A DNA stretch of 64,000 nucleotides from Macrobrachium rosenbergii (Eukaryota; Arthropoda; Malacostraca; Decapoda; Palaemonidae), in NCBI RefSeq assembly GCF_040412425.1, contig NC_089781.1, forward strand, positions 49,096,727 through 49,160,726, in the 5' to 3' direction. Positions within the stretch are counted from its first letter, which is position 1. Each line of letters starts with the position of its first letter. Positions 45,409-56,479 of the stretch are shown piece after piece. The position numbers were made by a program, and so were the translations under genes. The notes beneath the pieces were generated by a model that was given only the letters and a program-made list of their open reading frames with translations, made no database searches and was not told the origin of the DNA.

Positions 45409-45660
45409 ATTAAACCAGTTTAACCAGACCACTGAGCTGACTATCAGCTCTCATAGGGCTGGCCTGAAGCATTTGGATGAAATGAATGAAAATGAAATTA
45501 AAAACTGCACATAGGCATACGCTCTCATATTGGAACACACACACACACAATAAATACATTTATACTCACGCTTCCACATATACTGACTGAAAAGGTATAC
45601 TGTATTAAAATTCAGAATAAGTAAAATTTTAAAAATGACATTTTTATGATAATTGCACTG
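45409..45660. other. Unassigned repeat-like sequence
   Basis: Begins AAACCAGTTTAACCAGACCA and CTGAGCTGACTATCAGCTCT, then CATAGGGCTGGCC. From memory this resembles a widely dispersed decapod repeat, which I cannot verify here. A short (AC)n run follows. There is no coding signal. Confidence 0.4.
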
Positions 45661-45837
45661 CTAATAGTCACACTTACTCGGCAGCTAAAATTTTGAAATT
45701 CGCAGGTTGCCTTACATTGTTTTGGTTAGGTGACTCACCCTGAGCACTTTTGGGGAAAGAGAGGATCGGCTAGCAAATGGGCTTCAATTTGTTTATGCCC
45801 TTACATTCATGCGTGGGGAGGAGGGCAGGCTCCGATC

Positions 45838-45925
45838 ATGTAATTACTTGTTAAGTATATATAAAATTTAATTTCATCATAATGTAATTTTTATATAAGT
45901 AACTTGCCAAGTAATTACATTGCTG
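45838..45925. repeat. Inverted repeat, probable end of DIRS family 2
   Basis: ATGTAATTACTTG and ATATATAAAATTTAA on the left face TTTTATATAAGTAACTTGCC and AAGTAATTACAT on the right, giving an imperfect hairpin of about 88 bp. Given the DIRS-type genes to the right on the minus strand, this may be the junction of its right ITR and internal complementary region. Confidence 0.55.
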
Positions 45926-46019
45926 ATTCCCTCATTGACATGAGGTTGGATGCATGAACATATCTTCCCCAAAACATTAAAAATGGTAATGAATTAGAGA
46001 ATAGATAAGATTGCTAGCA

Positions 46020-46470
46020 TGAAAATAATGCCTGTTTATTCCTTACCCTGATCAGATCAGCGAGCCAGTGGAGGAAGATACTGCCTCTGGATGGTGCTCA
46101 TCTCATCACATAGTGGCCAGGAGGTATAGCCAAGAGTCGCCTACTATTTCAGTGGGTACCTTGCAGCAAAGGACAATCCTGATTATTCACAAAGATAAAA
46201 AATAGTTGCCCCTGCCCAGGGCACAGTACAAAATAAGCAACCAGAGAAAACAGTCACCAACACCACAATAATAAAAATACCCACTACCCAACCATAAAAG
46301 AACTGGAGGGTACTCTGGGCACAACGTATCCCAAGGCTCCCCTAGAAACTTCAAGCGCCCTTGTTTCAAGGCGAAGAATAATAGAAAGGGTTGCTTCCTA
46401 CACTTCCTTACCCAACACCACACCAGCCATGGAAAACGGACCCAACGTACTAAAGTTATCATAAATAGTT
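46020..46470 (-). other. 3' spacer of DIRS family 2
   Basis: Between the hairpin and the recombinase end. The longest open frame (46,187-46,462) has no known domain. I see no other feature. Confidence 0.4.
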
Positions 46471-47345
46471 TTGAATTTTTTTAAATAATGGAAAGCAAAC
46501 ACTGATTGACACTTCCAAAAAGTGGCTTGCAGTATGGAAGAGAGACTAATTACGCTTGAAAGTTAAGGAAGTTGCTACTGCTCTGGTTTCATGTGCTTTC
46601 ACTCTACACAAGGAAAAGACCTCATCTCAAATCAAGGAATGAGCTTCCGAAATAAGATTGCTGAGGAAGGACGGAGGGCGTAAGGGGTTCCTCACCGAAC
46701 ACCATAAAGCACTATATGAACCACGTACTCCTTTTGTTCTGAGAATGCAATACTTTAAAGCCCTTACAGGGCACAGAACTCTCTCTTCCTCATCTAGGCC
46801 AACAACCTCTGACAAGCTTTTAATGGTAAAAGAATGTGGCCACAGTTTTGATAAATATTCATTTTTGGCCAGAAACCCCAGAGAAAAAGAGCAAACAGCA
46901 TTCCCTTGAGAGAAGCCCACTCTTCTGTCAATTGCATGGATCTCACTGACCTGTTTAGCTGCCGCCAAGGCTACTAAAAACAGGGTCTTTCTGGTTAAAT
47001 CTCTTAAAAAGATTGAGTGTAATGGCTCAAAATGGAGCCAGACAACCATTTAAGGGCCACGTCTAAATTCCAAGGAACTACTGCTACTTCTTTCTGTTTT
47101 GTGGTATAGAATGATTTGATAAGACTTCACAAATCGTGATTAGAAGAGAGATCTAATCCTCTATGCCAGAAAACTGAGCCTAACATGGCCCTGTATACTT
47201 TGATTGTATTGTAGTTGAAGAAAGGCCTCTATCAGTTTTCAAATATAGCAAAAAATCTGCTATTTCAGTCACAGATGTTTGAGATGACGAAACTCTGTGG
47301 GACTTGCACCCAGCTCGAAATATTGCCCACTTAGCCTAATATTCT
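46470..47345 (-). pseudogene. Tyrosine recombinase of a second DIRS family
   Basis: Minus strand: N-terminal EIADFLLYLKTDRGLSSTTI (about 47,265-47,205), then after several stops RDLTRKTLFLVALAAAKQVS and EIHAID (box I, about 47,010-46,930) and SLGFLAKNEYLSKLWPHSF. VLCPVRALKYCILRT follows, and finally HETRAVATS (HxxR, about 46,590) and a terminal SVFAFHYLK with the nucleophile Tyr (about 46,500). Box I has Gln (KQVSEI) where the catalytic Arg is expected (compare ARISEL). It is only distantly similar to copies 1-3. Confidence 0.82.
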
Positions 47346-49240
47346 CTGTCAGAGGATTTGCGTCTGCATTTGGCAATAGCTTGCGAAGCTGATTTTGAAA
47401 ATCCTTGCTTTCAAAGGAGTTCCATGCAGTTTGTAGCCTGTCAGGGCTAGAGTAGACAATGCCTGATGAAACCACCAAAAGTAGGGTTGGCTGAGATGAT
47501 GATGTTTTTGAGGTAGTAGTCTTGGGAAATCCGACAGACATTCAAGAAGGTCCAGGAACAACTCCTTCGTTGGCCAAAAAGGTGCTACTGGGATCATTGA
47601 GACATTCTGATGTACCTAGAATTTGTTCAACACCTGTCTCACCATACTGAGAGGTAGGAAGGCTTAGAGGAGCTTGTTGGACCAGTCCTGAAGCATGGCA
47701 TCTGTTGCCCATGCTAAAGGATCTGGTACTGGTGAGCAAAACAGAGAGAGTTGATATTTTCTGGGAATGTCAAAGAGGTCTAGAATAGGTGTCCCCCACA
47801 GATCCCATAAATCTCGGCACACTTGATGATCCAAAGTCAATTCTGTGGGAAGTACCTGCTTCTGGCGACTCAATTTGTCCACCAGAATGTTTAACTTCCT
47901 TTGGATGAATCGAGTCATTAGAGATGTTCGGATCTGATCCATCCAAAGAAGAAGCTCCCTTGCTATCTCATAACGGGAGAAAGAGTGCGTTCCCTTGACT
48001 CTTTATGTAGGACAAGGCAGTTGTGCTGTCAGAATGGACAACCACTGTCTTCCCAGAAACTTCCGTGCTGAAAAACTTAAGTCCCAGGTGCTACTTTCAG
48101 TTCTTTGGCATTTATATGCCATTCTCTCTGTTCCGGGGACCATGTCCCAGAAACTTCCTTGTTCCCAAGAAGAGGTCCCCAACCTAGGTTCGATGCTTCA
48201 GAGTACAAGTCTAGGTTGGGGCTCAAGGGAAGAAGAGACTTTCTTTCAGCTAGTCTTCCTTCTACACTCCACCAGAGCAGGTCTTCCTTGATCTTGGGGG
48301 AGATGCAAAACTTGAAGGTGTCTGAAAAACCTTCCTGTCCCAGCTGACCCTTAAGTAAAATTGCAGAGGTCTCATGTGACGTCTGCCTAGGTGAACGAAC
48401 TGCTCCATGGACGATAACATTCCCAGAAGGCTCATCTAATTGTTGGCTGAGCAGTGATCGTGGTTGAGGAGCTTGTTTACTGTATTCAGACAAGACTCCA
48501 CTCTTTTCGGGGAAGGAGAAGCCCGAAAACTCTGAGAGTTGATCAACATCCCTAAATAGAGAATCTGTTGAGCAGGAATCAGCTGGGACTTCTGACAGTT
48601 GATCATCAGCCCCAGATACTGTGCTAAGGCGAGAGTTCATTGAACGTCCTCCGAACACTTCTCCCTCAATTAAACTCAAAGGAGCCAATCGTCGAGGTAT
48701 AGGGAGATCTTGATACCCATCAAATGGAGAAATTTGGCAAGGGGAACGAGAACTCTGGTGAAGACTTATGGTGCCGTTGAAAGCCCAAAACACAGGGCGC
48801 GGAACTGAAAGACTTTGTTCCCATAGACAAACCTTACAAACTTTCTCGATTCCTGATGTACTGGAATATGAAAATATGTATCCTGCATGGCTATTGATGT
48901 CATCCGCTTTCCCTGGCGAATGGATGACAGGACAGTACAGTTTGTCTCCATTCTGAATTTTGTCTTGTGAACGAAGACGTTCAGGGCGCTGATGTCTAAA
49001 ACGGGTCTCTAGCCTCCTGACACCTTTGGCACCACAAAGAGATGATTGTAGAACCCTGAGGAATTCTCGTTCTCTACTGTCTCTATTGCCCCTTTCCTGA
49101 AGAGGGATGAGACTTCCTCTGAGAGGGCTGAAAACCTCCTCAAGCCTTTGGAGTATGCTCTCAGTGTTACTGGAGAGCTGACTAAAGGAGGCTTTTCTTG
49201 GAAGGAAATGGAGTATCCTTCCTTGAGAACATTGACTATC
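47345..49240 (-). pseudogene. RT-RNase H-methylase-like pol of the second DIRS family
   Basis: Minus strand. RT: MTSIAMQDTYFHIPVHQESR (about 48,895-48,835; the first catalytic Asp of IDMQDAYF-type motifs is Ala, but the following Asp remains), GNKVFQFRALCFGLSTAP, then YLDDW at 48,702-48,688. RNase H: LDLYSEASNLGWGPLLGN (first acidic residue), WHINAKELKV, LNILVDKLSRQ. Methylase-like: PILDLFDIPRKYQLSLFC, DPLAWATDAMLQDW, IPVAPFWPTKELFLDLLEC. Frameshifts separate the blocks. A candidate solo LTR (49,241-50,143) interrupts it before gag. Confidence 0.84.
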
Positions 49241-50143
49241 TATTACGATCTCGCCTCTCGAGATCGACAGGTTCTAAACGAAACAAGCAATTGGGCTGTA
49301 ATGACTGACGAGAGGTGACAAACAATGGAGGGAGGAGCAGAACAAATACAAAAAAAGGTTACCTTAATATTAGTTTATTACAAATTAGTTATTTACATAT
49401 TTACAGTGAGTCAAGGTTCTGGGTGGCGAAAACACACGAAACAATGATTAACATACATAACATTAAAAAAAAAAAAAGTCAAATGAATCAAAACTTTTAA
49501 ATACTGTAAGTTAATAGTCATATCACACAATTAAGGAGCAAAAATAGACGGCTCAAAATAGCACTAAAGCAGCATACAGTAGTAACAGCAATACATGAAA
49601 AGTATAATAAATGACAGTGGGGAGCATAATAATTAATAAACTCGAAATAATCAGCATAATAATAATAAGCAATTAACAGTAAAAAAAACAGGTAGCATAA
49701 TACAATTAAATTAACAGCAGAGCAGCATAACACTGATGCACAAAGCAAACAGGAACACTTCCTCAAACAATGAAGACCACAGTCCAATGCCGGACGATCA
49801 AGACAGAGCCGATACGACAACCGCCTCGTCCCTATGGCAGTACTGACGTCCTCCTTCGATAACGACGACCATGACAGAGCCGACACGGCAACCATCTCGT
49901 CCTCAAAAACTCTCCACTGCTGCTCTGCTGCCATGACTTATCCTCAGGTACGAATACCTGATGCTGCTACCCCAACTAGACTCGCTGCTGTCCTGGACCA
50001 CCAGTCGTTTCGCCCTCCAGAACCTGACTGACGAAGTTTGACCCCATCCAACAGACGTCAACTCGCCAGTAATTAAAAACAAACAAAAACAAAGGAGGCA
50101 ACAATCCACTAAGGGAACAATCGACAAACGATTGTTCCTAACA
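49241..50143 (-). mobile_element. Candidate solo LTR with 5-bp target duplication
   Basis: CTATC occurs directly before 49,241 (49,236-49,240) and directly after 50,143 (50,144-50,148). On the minus strand the 903-bp segment begins TGTTAGGAACAATCGTTTGT, a near-palindrome with CGATTGTTCC, and ends CGAGATCGTAATA. Length, TG start and 5-bp duplication fit an LTR left after recombination. It lies between the pol and gag relics of the second DIRS family. The AT-rich body has short open frames without domains. Confidence 0.6.
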
Positions 50144-51060
50144 CTATCCAAGGCTTGGCCCCTTTCTTGCTCCATCTTTCCCAGAAGAGAAAGAGTCTGT
50201 CTCCTACTGGTGTTCAGGGGGGAACGTTCTCACTTGCATGAGGATGTTCGGGAAGATGACTTCTTGATGGCTCTTGACACAAATCTGTTCCCAGAGAGAG
50301 ATCTGGAATACAACCTTTGCCTGTTACCATACTCCGAAAGGGATGTGATTGCAAGGGGGAAACATTCCTGGGGGGAAGCGTTGACATCTCCTTAGGCGTT
50401 TCGAAGACTGCGAGAGCAGATCCTGCCTGCTTCCTCTTTTTAAGAACCCCCATGGTGTAAAGGGATGCTAACTCCTGAGAACCATCTCTGATCCCTTTGT
50501 CAGATGCATGATAGTACCCCCAACCAGCCACAGGAACTATTTTCTGGAACAGTTGTGCAATCTTTAATCTTATGGGCTAGAGAGCCCACAGCCCAATCCA
50601 TAAAACTAAGGACCTCAAAAACCTTAAAAAGATTTTTGAGAAGGTGAGATAGTTCCGAAAAACTAAACATGACCTTAACTGAAGAAAAGGCCGATCTTTG
50701 TGAAGAATCAAATAACCCAGAGAAGTCCCCCTGGGAGGAGGCAGAAACTCCCAGGGAAGGAGCTCCCCCTGTGGCGTAAGAAAGATGTCTCCTCTTGGTC
50801 AGCCTAGACGGAGGAAAACTAAAGATGGCACGCCCTTGCTCCCTCTTCTCCAAGAGCCATCCATCGATACCACTCAATGCTTTCTTCATTGAAGAAGGAC
50901 ACACTAACTTCAGCAGCTTAGAGGAGTCCAATGACTGTGCCTCCATCAGGAAAGCCAAAGCAGGCGAGGAAGGAGCTGCAGGAGAGTTCAGGAAGGTGGC
51001 TAATAGCTACCTTAGCAAGGTACATCCTCTTCATCATCACACGGCACTTCTAGACTCACT
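50144..51060 (-). pseudogene. Gag-like region of the second DIRS family
   Basis: Minus strand frames 50,958-50,500 (MAFLMEAQSLDSSKLLKLVC, LKNLFKVFEVLSFMDWAVGS, LAHKIKDC) and 50,531-50,214 (Pro/Ser-rich tail). They lie directly upstream of the RT relic on that strand, so gag is the natural reading. I do not recognise a domain beyond resemblance to other DIRS gag regions with a helical FMDWAVGSLA block. No zinc motif is visible. Confidence 0.55.
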
Positions 51061-51064
51061 AAAA

Positions 51065-51500
51065 ATCACAAAATTATTACATGAGGTTTCTTTCAATTAC
51101 TTTTGATGCTATTGCACATAACTCAGCTGTAAATACTGAGGCATTATCTGGTCGAGAGAACTGATACATTTTTTTTGAGATATTCCAGCATATCCCACTC
51201 CATGCTCTGATTTAAATCCATCTGTGTATATTGAGTAATGTGGACCTTTTCTGCTTATATCCTCTACTGCATGTTGTCTATGATGTTCTGGGGCATATGT
51301 GTAGCTTTTTAATAAATATCATAAGTGTGTGCAAATTTTTATTTTATTCATAGTCCAAGGAGGAGACAATTTTACTATTGAAGGCAACAGAATACTCATA
51401 CTCAACGACGCTAACAGTCTTCTAGCTCTAATAGGGAAAGGTGTGAGTGATTGTTTATAAATACAGCTCTTAATTCAAATAATTTTTTTTTTTTTGAGAA
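51065..51500 (-). pseudogene. LINE fragment: end of RT linker and RNase H start
   Basis: Minus strand: LSPPWTMNKIKICTH-type linker (about 51,365), then HYSIYTDGFKSEHGVGYAGI (about 51,235-51,175) and, after a frameshift, FSRPDNASVFTAELCAIASK. YTDG-S/F-K and TAEL are RNase H motifs with the catalytic Asp and Glu. This domain marks LINEs of the I group. It is truncated by DIRS family 2 on one side and by an LTR on the other. Confidence 0.78.
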
Positions 51501-51554
51501 ACACTTGCCTAAATTCCCAAGGCACTCTTCATTGTTACAAATCGTCTATGGAGA

Positions 51555-52482
51555 TTTGGTAGGCTAAGTTTGGGTTTGTATGATGAAAGATGATTTGTGT
51601 GAATTGATTGTTTCGTTTGTGTTGTTGTGATGTTTTTTATTATGCTTATTTTGTGTTTTGTTATGAGTGTCTGATGTATGTTTTCATGTTTTTTCTTTTC
51701 TACTTGCAGTTTCCTTGAGTGTGATAGGGTAGAGTAATTGGCTTCCCTTCACCTGAACCAGAAGGGGCTTTACCTGGAATAGGAATTGACATTGGCAACT
51801 ACCAAAGCAGTCGGACAGTTGGTGAGACCGAAACATTTTCAAGTGCCTTAGTGTGAAGTTTTTATGTCAGTTAAGACAATAGTGACTGTCCTAAATGGGA
51901 TCGGGGTTAGAGAAAGTGCTTAAATATCTGTGGGCTGATTTTATTGTGAATGAGATCTCAGATTCTCATTTGGAAGGAGAGAAGGAGGGCTTTGGTGTAG
52001 AAAAGACCACGTGAAGAAATTCCAAAGTAATTTCTACCCTCAGCTTGGATGTCATAGCTAAAATAAACTCCGTAGTGATCCCCAAATTGTGTGTTGACTT
52101 TCGTGATTTTCTTGGATTATTCTGAGATGAAGTGCTGAGAAAGATAAGGAACTTGAATGGGATATACGCCAGAGTTGGATTATCTGTTGGTAATAGTTTG
52201 ACTACTGATAGTATTAAGTTAGGCTAAGTTAAGTATAGGAAGATTGTTTTGGTAAACTTTAGTGGTAAGTAGGAAATAAGTTAGATTAAGTATTGAAAGA
52301 TGATAATTGCTAAACTGTGGCAAATGTAAATAAAATTAGGATAAGGTTTTGTTTGAAGGTATTCAGGCCACTGTAATATTAAGGTTAACAAATGAGGATA
52401 GGTGAAAAGAGTTTTCTTTAACCTCTGAATCTGTCCCCATCATTCTGCACCAATTGTGTCAAGTAAAAAAAAAGCCCCTACA
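51555..52482 (+). repeat. LTR of the left palindrome arm
   Basis: 928 bp from TTTGGTAGGCTAAGTTTGGG (TGTGGTAGG in the right arm) to CCCCTACA, just before the primer-binding site. It is flanked on its left by a LINE fragment, so this is a true 5' boundary of an inserted element. Confidence 0.78.
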
Positions 52483-52490
52483 TAATAATT

Positions 52491-52508
52491 TGGCGCCCAA
52501 CGTGGGGC
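52491..52508 (+). promoter_or_regulatory. Primer-binding site (tRNA-Lys type)
   Basis: TGGCGCCCAACGTGGGGC, identical to the PBS at 30,834, lies 8 bases after the LTR. The right arm has a mutated version at about 55,526-55,542 (TGGGGCCCAAAAGGGGC). Confidence 0.88.
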
Positions 52509-52547
52509 TCTTTGATATTAAAGTAAGAGTGGGGTGCATAATTAGAG

Positions 52548-53049
52548 ATGGCAGAGGGAGCAGGTTTAGAAGGTGTTGGGTCAGGTGAAGGGGAGCAGGG
52601 TTGGACGCAGGGGTTGGATAGGCTGATGCGCGTGATGGTCAGCCTGCAGGATAAGTTGGAGGATGCCCAGGTATGGGAAAGGAATTTGGTTGCTAGAATG
52701 AAGGCAATAGATAAAAAGGTGTGTGAGATGGCGAAGAAAGTGGCTGGAGTGGCTAGGACTGAGCCTGGTGTTGGGAAGGGTGGGAAGTGAAGATGCTGAG
52801 GCAAAAGGTGCAAAGGAGAAAATCCCTCAGAAAGGGAAGGAGTTGTTAAATAAGAGTAAGGGAGGACTGGCCTTTGATGAGGGCAGTGTGGGTGAGGTGG
52901 ATGAAAGTGGTAGGGAAGACAGTAGTAAGAAAAAAGGGGGAAGGGAGAAGAAAACACGAAAGGGGAGAGGTGTGAGGAAAGAGGAGCCGAGTTCCCGGAT
53001 TTTGAGGTATAGTTTGGACTCAGAAGTTGAGGAGGAGCAGAAGAAGAAT

Positions 53050-53123
<74 letters not shown>

Positions 53124-54090
53124 CGTAGTAGTGAAGGTTTGAGTGAGGCAGAAGAGAAAGAGGCCAAACCAGTGTTCTTGAGGGAGGTTCCTGGGATTGA
53201 GAAGTTTAACATCGGGAAGGGAAGAGACGTACATGAGTTTTTCGATGAGTATGAGAAGTACTGTAGGCAAAAGTATGGGGAGAATGAAAGTGTATGGATG
53301 AAGCGGCTGGGAGAATTCTTTGATGGGCAGTTGAAGATGTGCTATAGGAGTATGTGTGAGGGTGAACCAGGGTATCAGTCCATGAAGGCTAGAGTGATTA
53401 AGCAGGTGAAGAGAATGAAAGTAAGTGTTGTGTACAAGAAGGATGATAGGTTTGAGGAGGCCAAGATGAAGGCTGGAGAGGAAGTGGGCTTGTATGCTCA
53501 TAGGCTGGAAGCATTGGCCAGAAGGAAGTACTGTAAGGAGAGGAAGGAATTGAGGAAAACAAACGCCTCATGCTGAAGTTCTTGGCCACTATCCCTGAGA
53601 AGATTGGGGTAATTTTAAATGAGAAGGAAAAAGATCGGAAGCGGTGGTCGGGAAAGCACTTAATTTGGGAGGATGTTTTAGAGGTCCTAGAAAGATATGA
53701 GAGTAGATGAGGATGAACCAAAGGAGATGTACGCTGGGTCTGAGGTGGTAAATGGAAGGACATATAAGACACTTTGGCGAGTGAGGAGCTAAGTGTAATG
53801 TGAGCCTTGTTGGAGGAATGTAGGAAAGACCAGATAGAAAGAGGAAGAAAGAATGTGCAAGTGAAAGTGGGGAGGGAGCTTGAGCAGAAGCTGAGAGAGG
53901 TCTAGGAGTGGAAGTGTGGGTAGAGCAAATGGGAATATGAGGGAGAGGCAGATGGGAGTGAGTAGCAGTAGTAGCAGTAAGGGGTGTTTCAGGTGTGAAA
54001 GGACTGGTCATGTGAAAGCGGATTGCAGATGGGCCAATGGTGAGTGTTTCAGCTGTGGAAAGGGAGGGCAGTCTCTCACTCGATGCTGCA
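52548..54090 (+). pseudogene. Gag region, left palindrome arm
   Basis: ATG 52,548 (MAEGAGLEGVGSGEGEQGW) opens a coiled-coil (LMRVMVSLQDKLEDAQVWER) to 52,790. A frameshift is followed by a Lys/Glu-rich region, then an (AGT)n tract at 53,053-53,130 that would encode poly-Ser. The gag core runs 53,139-53,576 (VFLREVPGIEKFNIGKGRDV, FFDEYEKYCRQKYGENESVW, GLYAHRLEALARRKYC). More frameshifts precede zinc knuckles CFRCERTGHVKADC (about 53,988) and CFSCGKGGQSLTRC (His replaced by Gln), where the arm ends. There is no pol. Confidence 0.82.
53053..53130. repeat. (AGT)n microsatellite, left arm
   Basis: About 26 AGT units. The counterpart in the right arm, (ACT)n at about 54,930-54,977, is shorter (about 15 units), which helps show that the arms are independent copies. 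Confidence 0.95.
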
Positions 54091-54938
54091 CCTTTCCACA
54101 GCCAAAACACTTCTACTCTTTCGCTTGTGGGCAATTCGCTTTACCCACACTTCCATCCCTAGACCTCTCTCAGCTTCTGCTCAAGCTCCCTCCCCACTTT
54201 CACTTGCACATTCTTTCTTCCTCTTTCTATCTGGTCTTTCCTACATTCCTCCAACAAGGCTCACACCACACTTAGCTCCTCACTCAAAAGTGTCTTATAT
54301 GTCCTTCCATTTACCACCTCAGACCCAGCGTACATCTCCTTTGGTTCATCCTCATCTACTCTCATATCTTTCTAGGACCTCTAAAACATCCTCCCAAATT
54401 AAGTGCTTTCCCGACCACCGCTTCCGATCTTTTTCCTTCTCATTTAAAATTACCCCAATCTTCTCAGGGATAGTGGCCAAGAACTTCAGCATGAGGCGTT
54501 TGTTTTCCTCAATTCCTTCCTCTCCTTACAGTACTTCCTTCTGGCCAACGCTTCCAGCCTATGAGCATACAAGCCCACTTCCTCTCCAGCCTTCATCTTG
54601 GCCTCCTCAAACCTATCATCCTTCTTGTACACAACACTTCCTTTCATTCTCTTCACCTGCTTAATCACTCTAGCCTTCATGGACTCATACCCTGGTTCAC
54701 CCTCACACATACTCCTATAGCACATCTTCAACTGCCCATCAAAGAATTCTCCCAGCCGCTTCATCCATACACTTTCATTCTCCCCATACTTTTGCCTACA
54801 GTATTTCTCATACTCATCAAAAAACTCATATACTTCTCTTCCCTTCCTGATGTTAAACTTCTCAATCCAGGGAACCTCCCTCAGGAACACTGTTTTGGCC
54901 TCTTTCTCTTCTGCCTCACTCAAACCTTCACTACTACG

Positions 54939-54977
<39 letters not shown>

Positions 54978-55485
54978 GCTACTACCACTTTCATTCTTCT
55001 TCTGCTTCTCAACTTCTGAGCCCAAACTATACCTCAAAATCTGGGAACTCAATTCCTCTTTCCTCACACCTCTCCCCTTTCCTGTTTTCTTCTTCCTTCC
55101 CTCTTTTTTCTTACTACTGTCTTCCCTATCTCTTTCATCCACCTCACTCACACTGCCCTCATCAAAGGCAAGTCCTCCCTTACTCTTATTTAACAACTTC
55201 TTCCCTTTCTTAGGGATTTTCTCCTTTGCACCTTTTGCCTCAGCATCTTCACTTCCCTTCCCAACACCAGGCTCAGTCCTAGCCACTCCAGCCACTTTCT
55301 CTGCCATCTCACACACTTCTTATCTATTGCCTCTATTCTAGCAACCAAATTACTTTCCCCTAACTGGGCTTCCTCCAACTTATCCTGCAGGCTGACCATC
55401 ATGCACATCAGCCTATCCTACCTCTGCGTCCAACCCTGCTCCCCTTCACCTGACCCAACACCTTCTAAACCTGCTCCTTCTGCCA
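54064..55485 (-). pseudogene. Gag region, right palindrome arm
   Basis: Minus strand. Coiled-coil start at about 55,485 (stop codon and frameshifts near 55,420 and 55,320), then an open frame 55,316-54,486: CEMAEKVAGVARTEPGVGKG, a Ser-rich stretch, VFLREVPWIEKFNIRKGREV, FFDEYEKYCRQKYGENESVW, GLYAHRLEALARRKYC. The final zinc knuckle CFGCGKVQHRVRDC is complete and spans the palindrome centre. It uses the same bases that the left arm reads on the other strand as its damaged knuckle. Confidence 0.82.
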
Positions 55486-55550
55486 TCTCCAATTATGCAC
55501 CCCACTCTTACTTTAATATCAAAGAGCCCCTTTTGGGCCCCAAATTATTA

Positions 55551-56479
55551 TGTAGGGGGCTTTTTATTTACTCGACACACTTGGTGCAGAATGATGGGAA
55601 CAGATTCCAAGGTTAAAGAAAACTCTTTTCACCTATCCTAATTTATTAAACTTAATATTACAGTGGCCTGAAGACCTTCAAACAGAACCTTATCCTAATT
55701 TTATTTAAATTTGCCACAGTTTGGCAATTATCATCTTTCAATACTTAATCTAACTTATTTCCTACTTACCACAAAAGTTTATCAAAACAATCTTCCTATA
55801 CTTAACTTAGCCTAACTTAATACTATCAATAGTCAAACTATTACCAACAGATAATCCAACTCTGGCGTATATCCCATTCAAGTTCCTTATCTTTCTCAGC
55901 ACTTCATCTCAGAATAATCCAAGAAAATCACGAAAGTCAACACACAATTTGGGGATCACTACGGAGTTTATTTTAGCTATGACATCCAAGCTGAGGGTAG
56001 AAATTACTTTGGAATTTCTTCACGCGGTCTTTTTCTACACCAAAGCCCTCCCTTCTCTCCTTCCAAATGAGAATCTGAGATCTCATTCACAATAAAATCA
56101 GCCCACAGATATTTAAGCACTTTCTCTAACCCCGATCCCATTTAGGACAGTCACTATTGTCTTAACTGACATAAAAACTTCACACTAAGGCACTTGAAAA
56201 TGTTTCGGTCTCACCAACTGTCCGACTGCTTTGGTAGTTGCCAATGTCAATTCCTATTCCAGGTAAAGCCCCTTCTGGTTCAGGTGAAGGGAAGCCACCA
56301 CTCTACCCTATCACACTCAAGGAAACTGCAAGTAGAAAAGAAAAAACCTGAAAACATACATCAGACACTCATAACAAAACACAAAATAAGCATAATAAAA
56401 ACATCACAACAACACAAACGAAACAATCAATTCACACAAATCATCTTTTATCATACAAACCCAGACTTAGCCTACCACA
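55551..56479 (-). repeat. LTR of the right palindrome arm
   Basis: 929 bp, TGTGGTAGGCTAAGTCTGGG to CCCCCTACA on the minus strand. It is preceded on that strand by a polypurine tract and a gag C-terminal fragment, so it is an LTR lying between two interior segments. Confidence 0.78.

Larger units (their letters stand above)
51555..56479. repeat. About 4.9-kb imperfect palindrome of two gag-LTR units, tail to tail
   Basis: The left arm (plus: LTR 51,555-52,482, PBS 52,491, gag 52,548 on) and right arm (minus: LTR 56,479-55,551, PBS about 55,542, gag 55,485 on) meet at about 54,077. By eye the arms are roughly 93% alike and differ in microsatellite length and scattered substitutions, so they are separate copies rather than one read folded back. 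The centre is the inverted repeat GCTGTGGAAAGG (54,052-54,063) and CCTTTCCACAGC (54,091-54,102) with a 27-bp loop. Confidence 0.88.

Noticed and set aside
52723..53142. Open frame ending in poly-Val (and poly-Thr/poly-Leu frames opposite)
   Set aside because: Produced by the (AGT)n tract; the gag frame there is Ser-rich and is the one conserved in the other arm.
51555..56479. Palindrome as a simple assembly foldback of one sequence
   Set aside because: The arms differ by roughly 7%, have different microsatellite lengths and a different PBS sequence, so they are distinct copies. A mis-join of two real copies is still possible.
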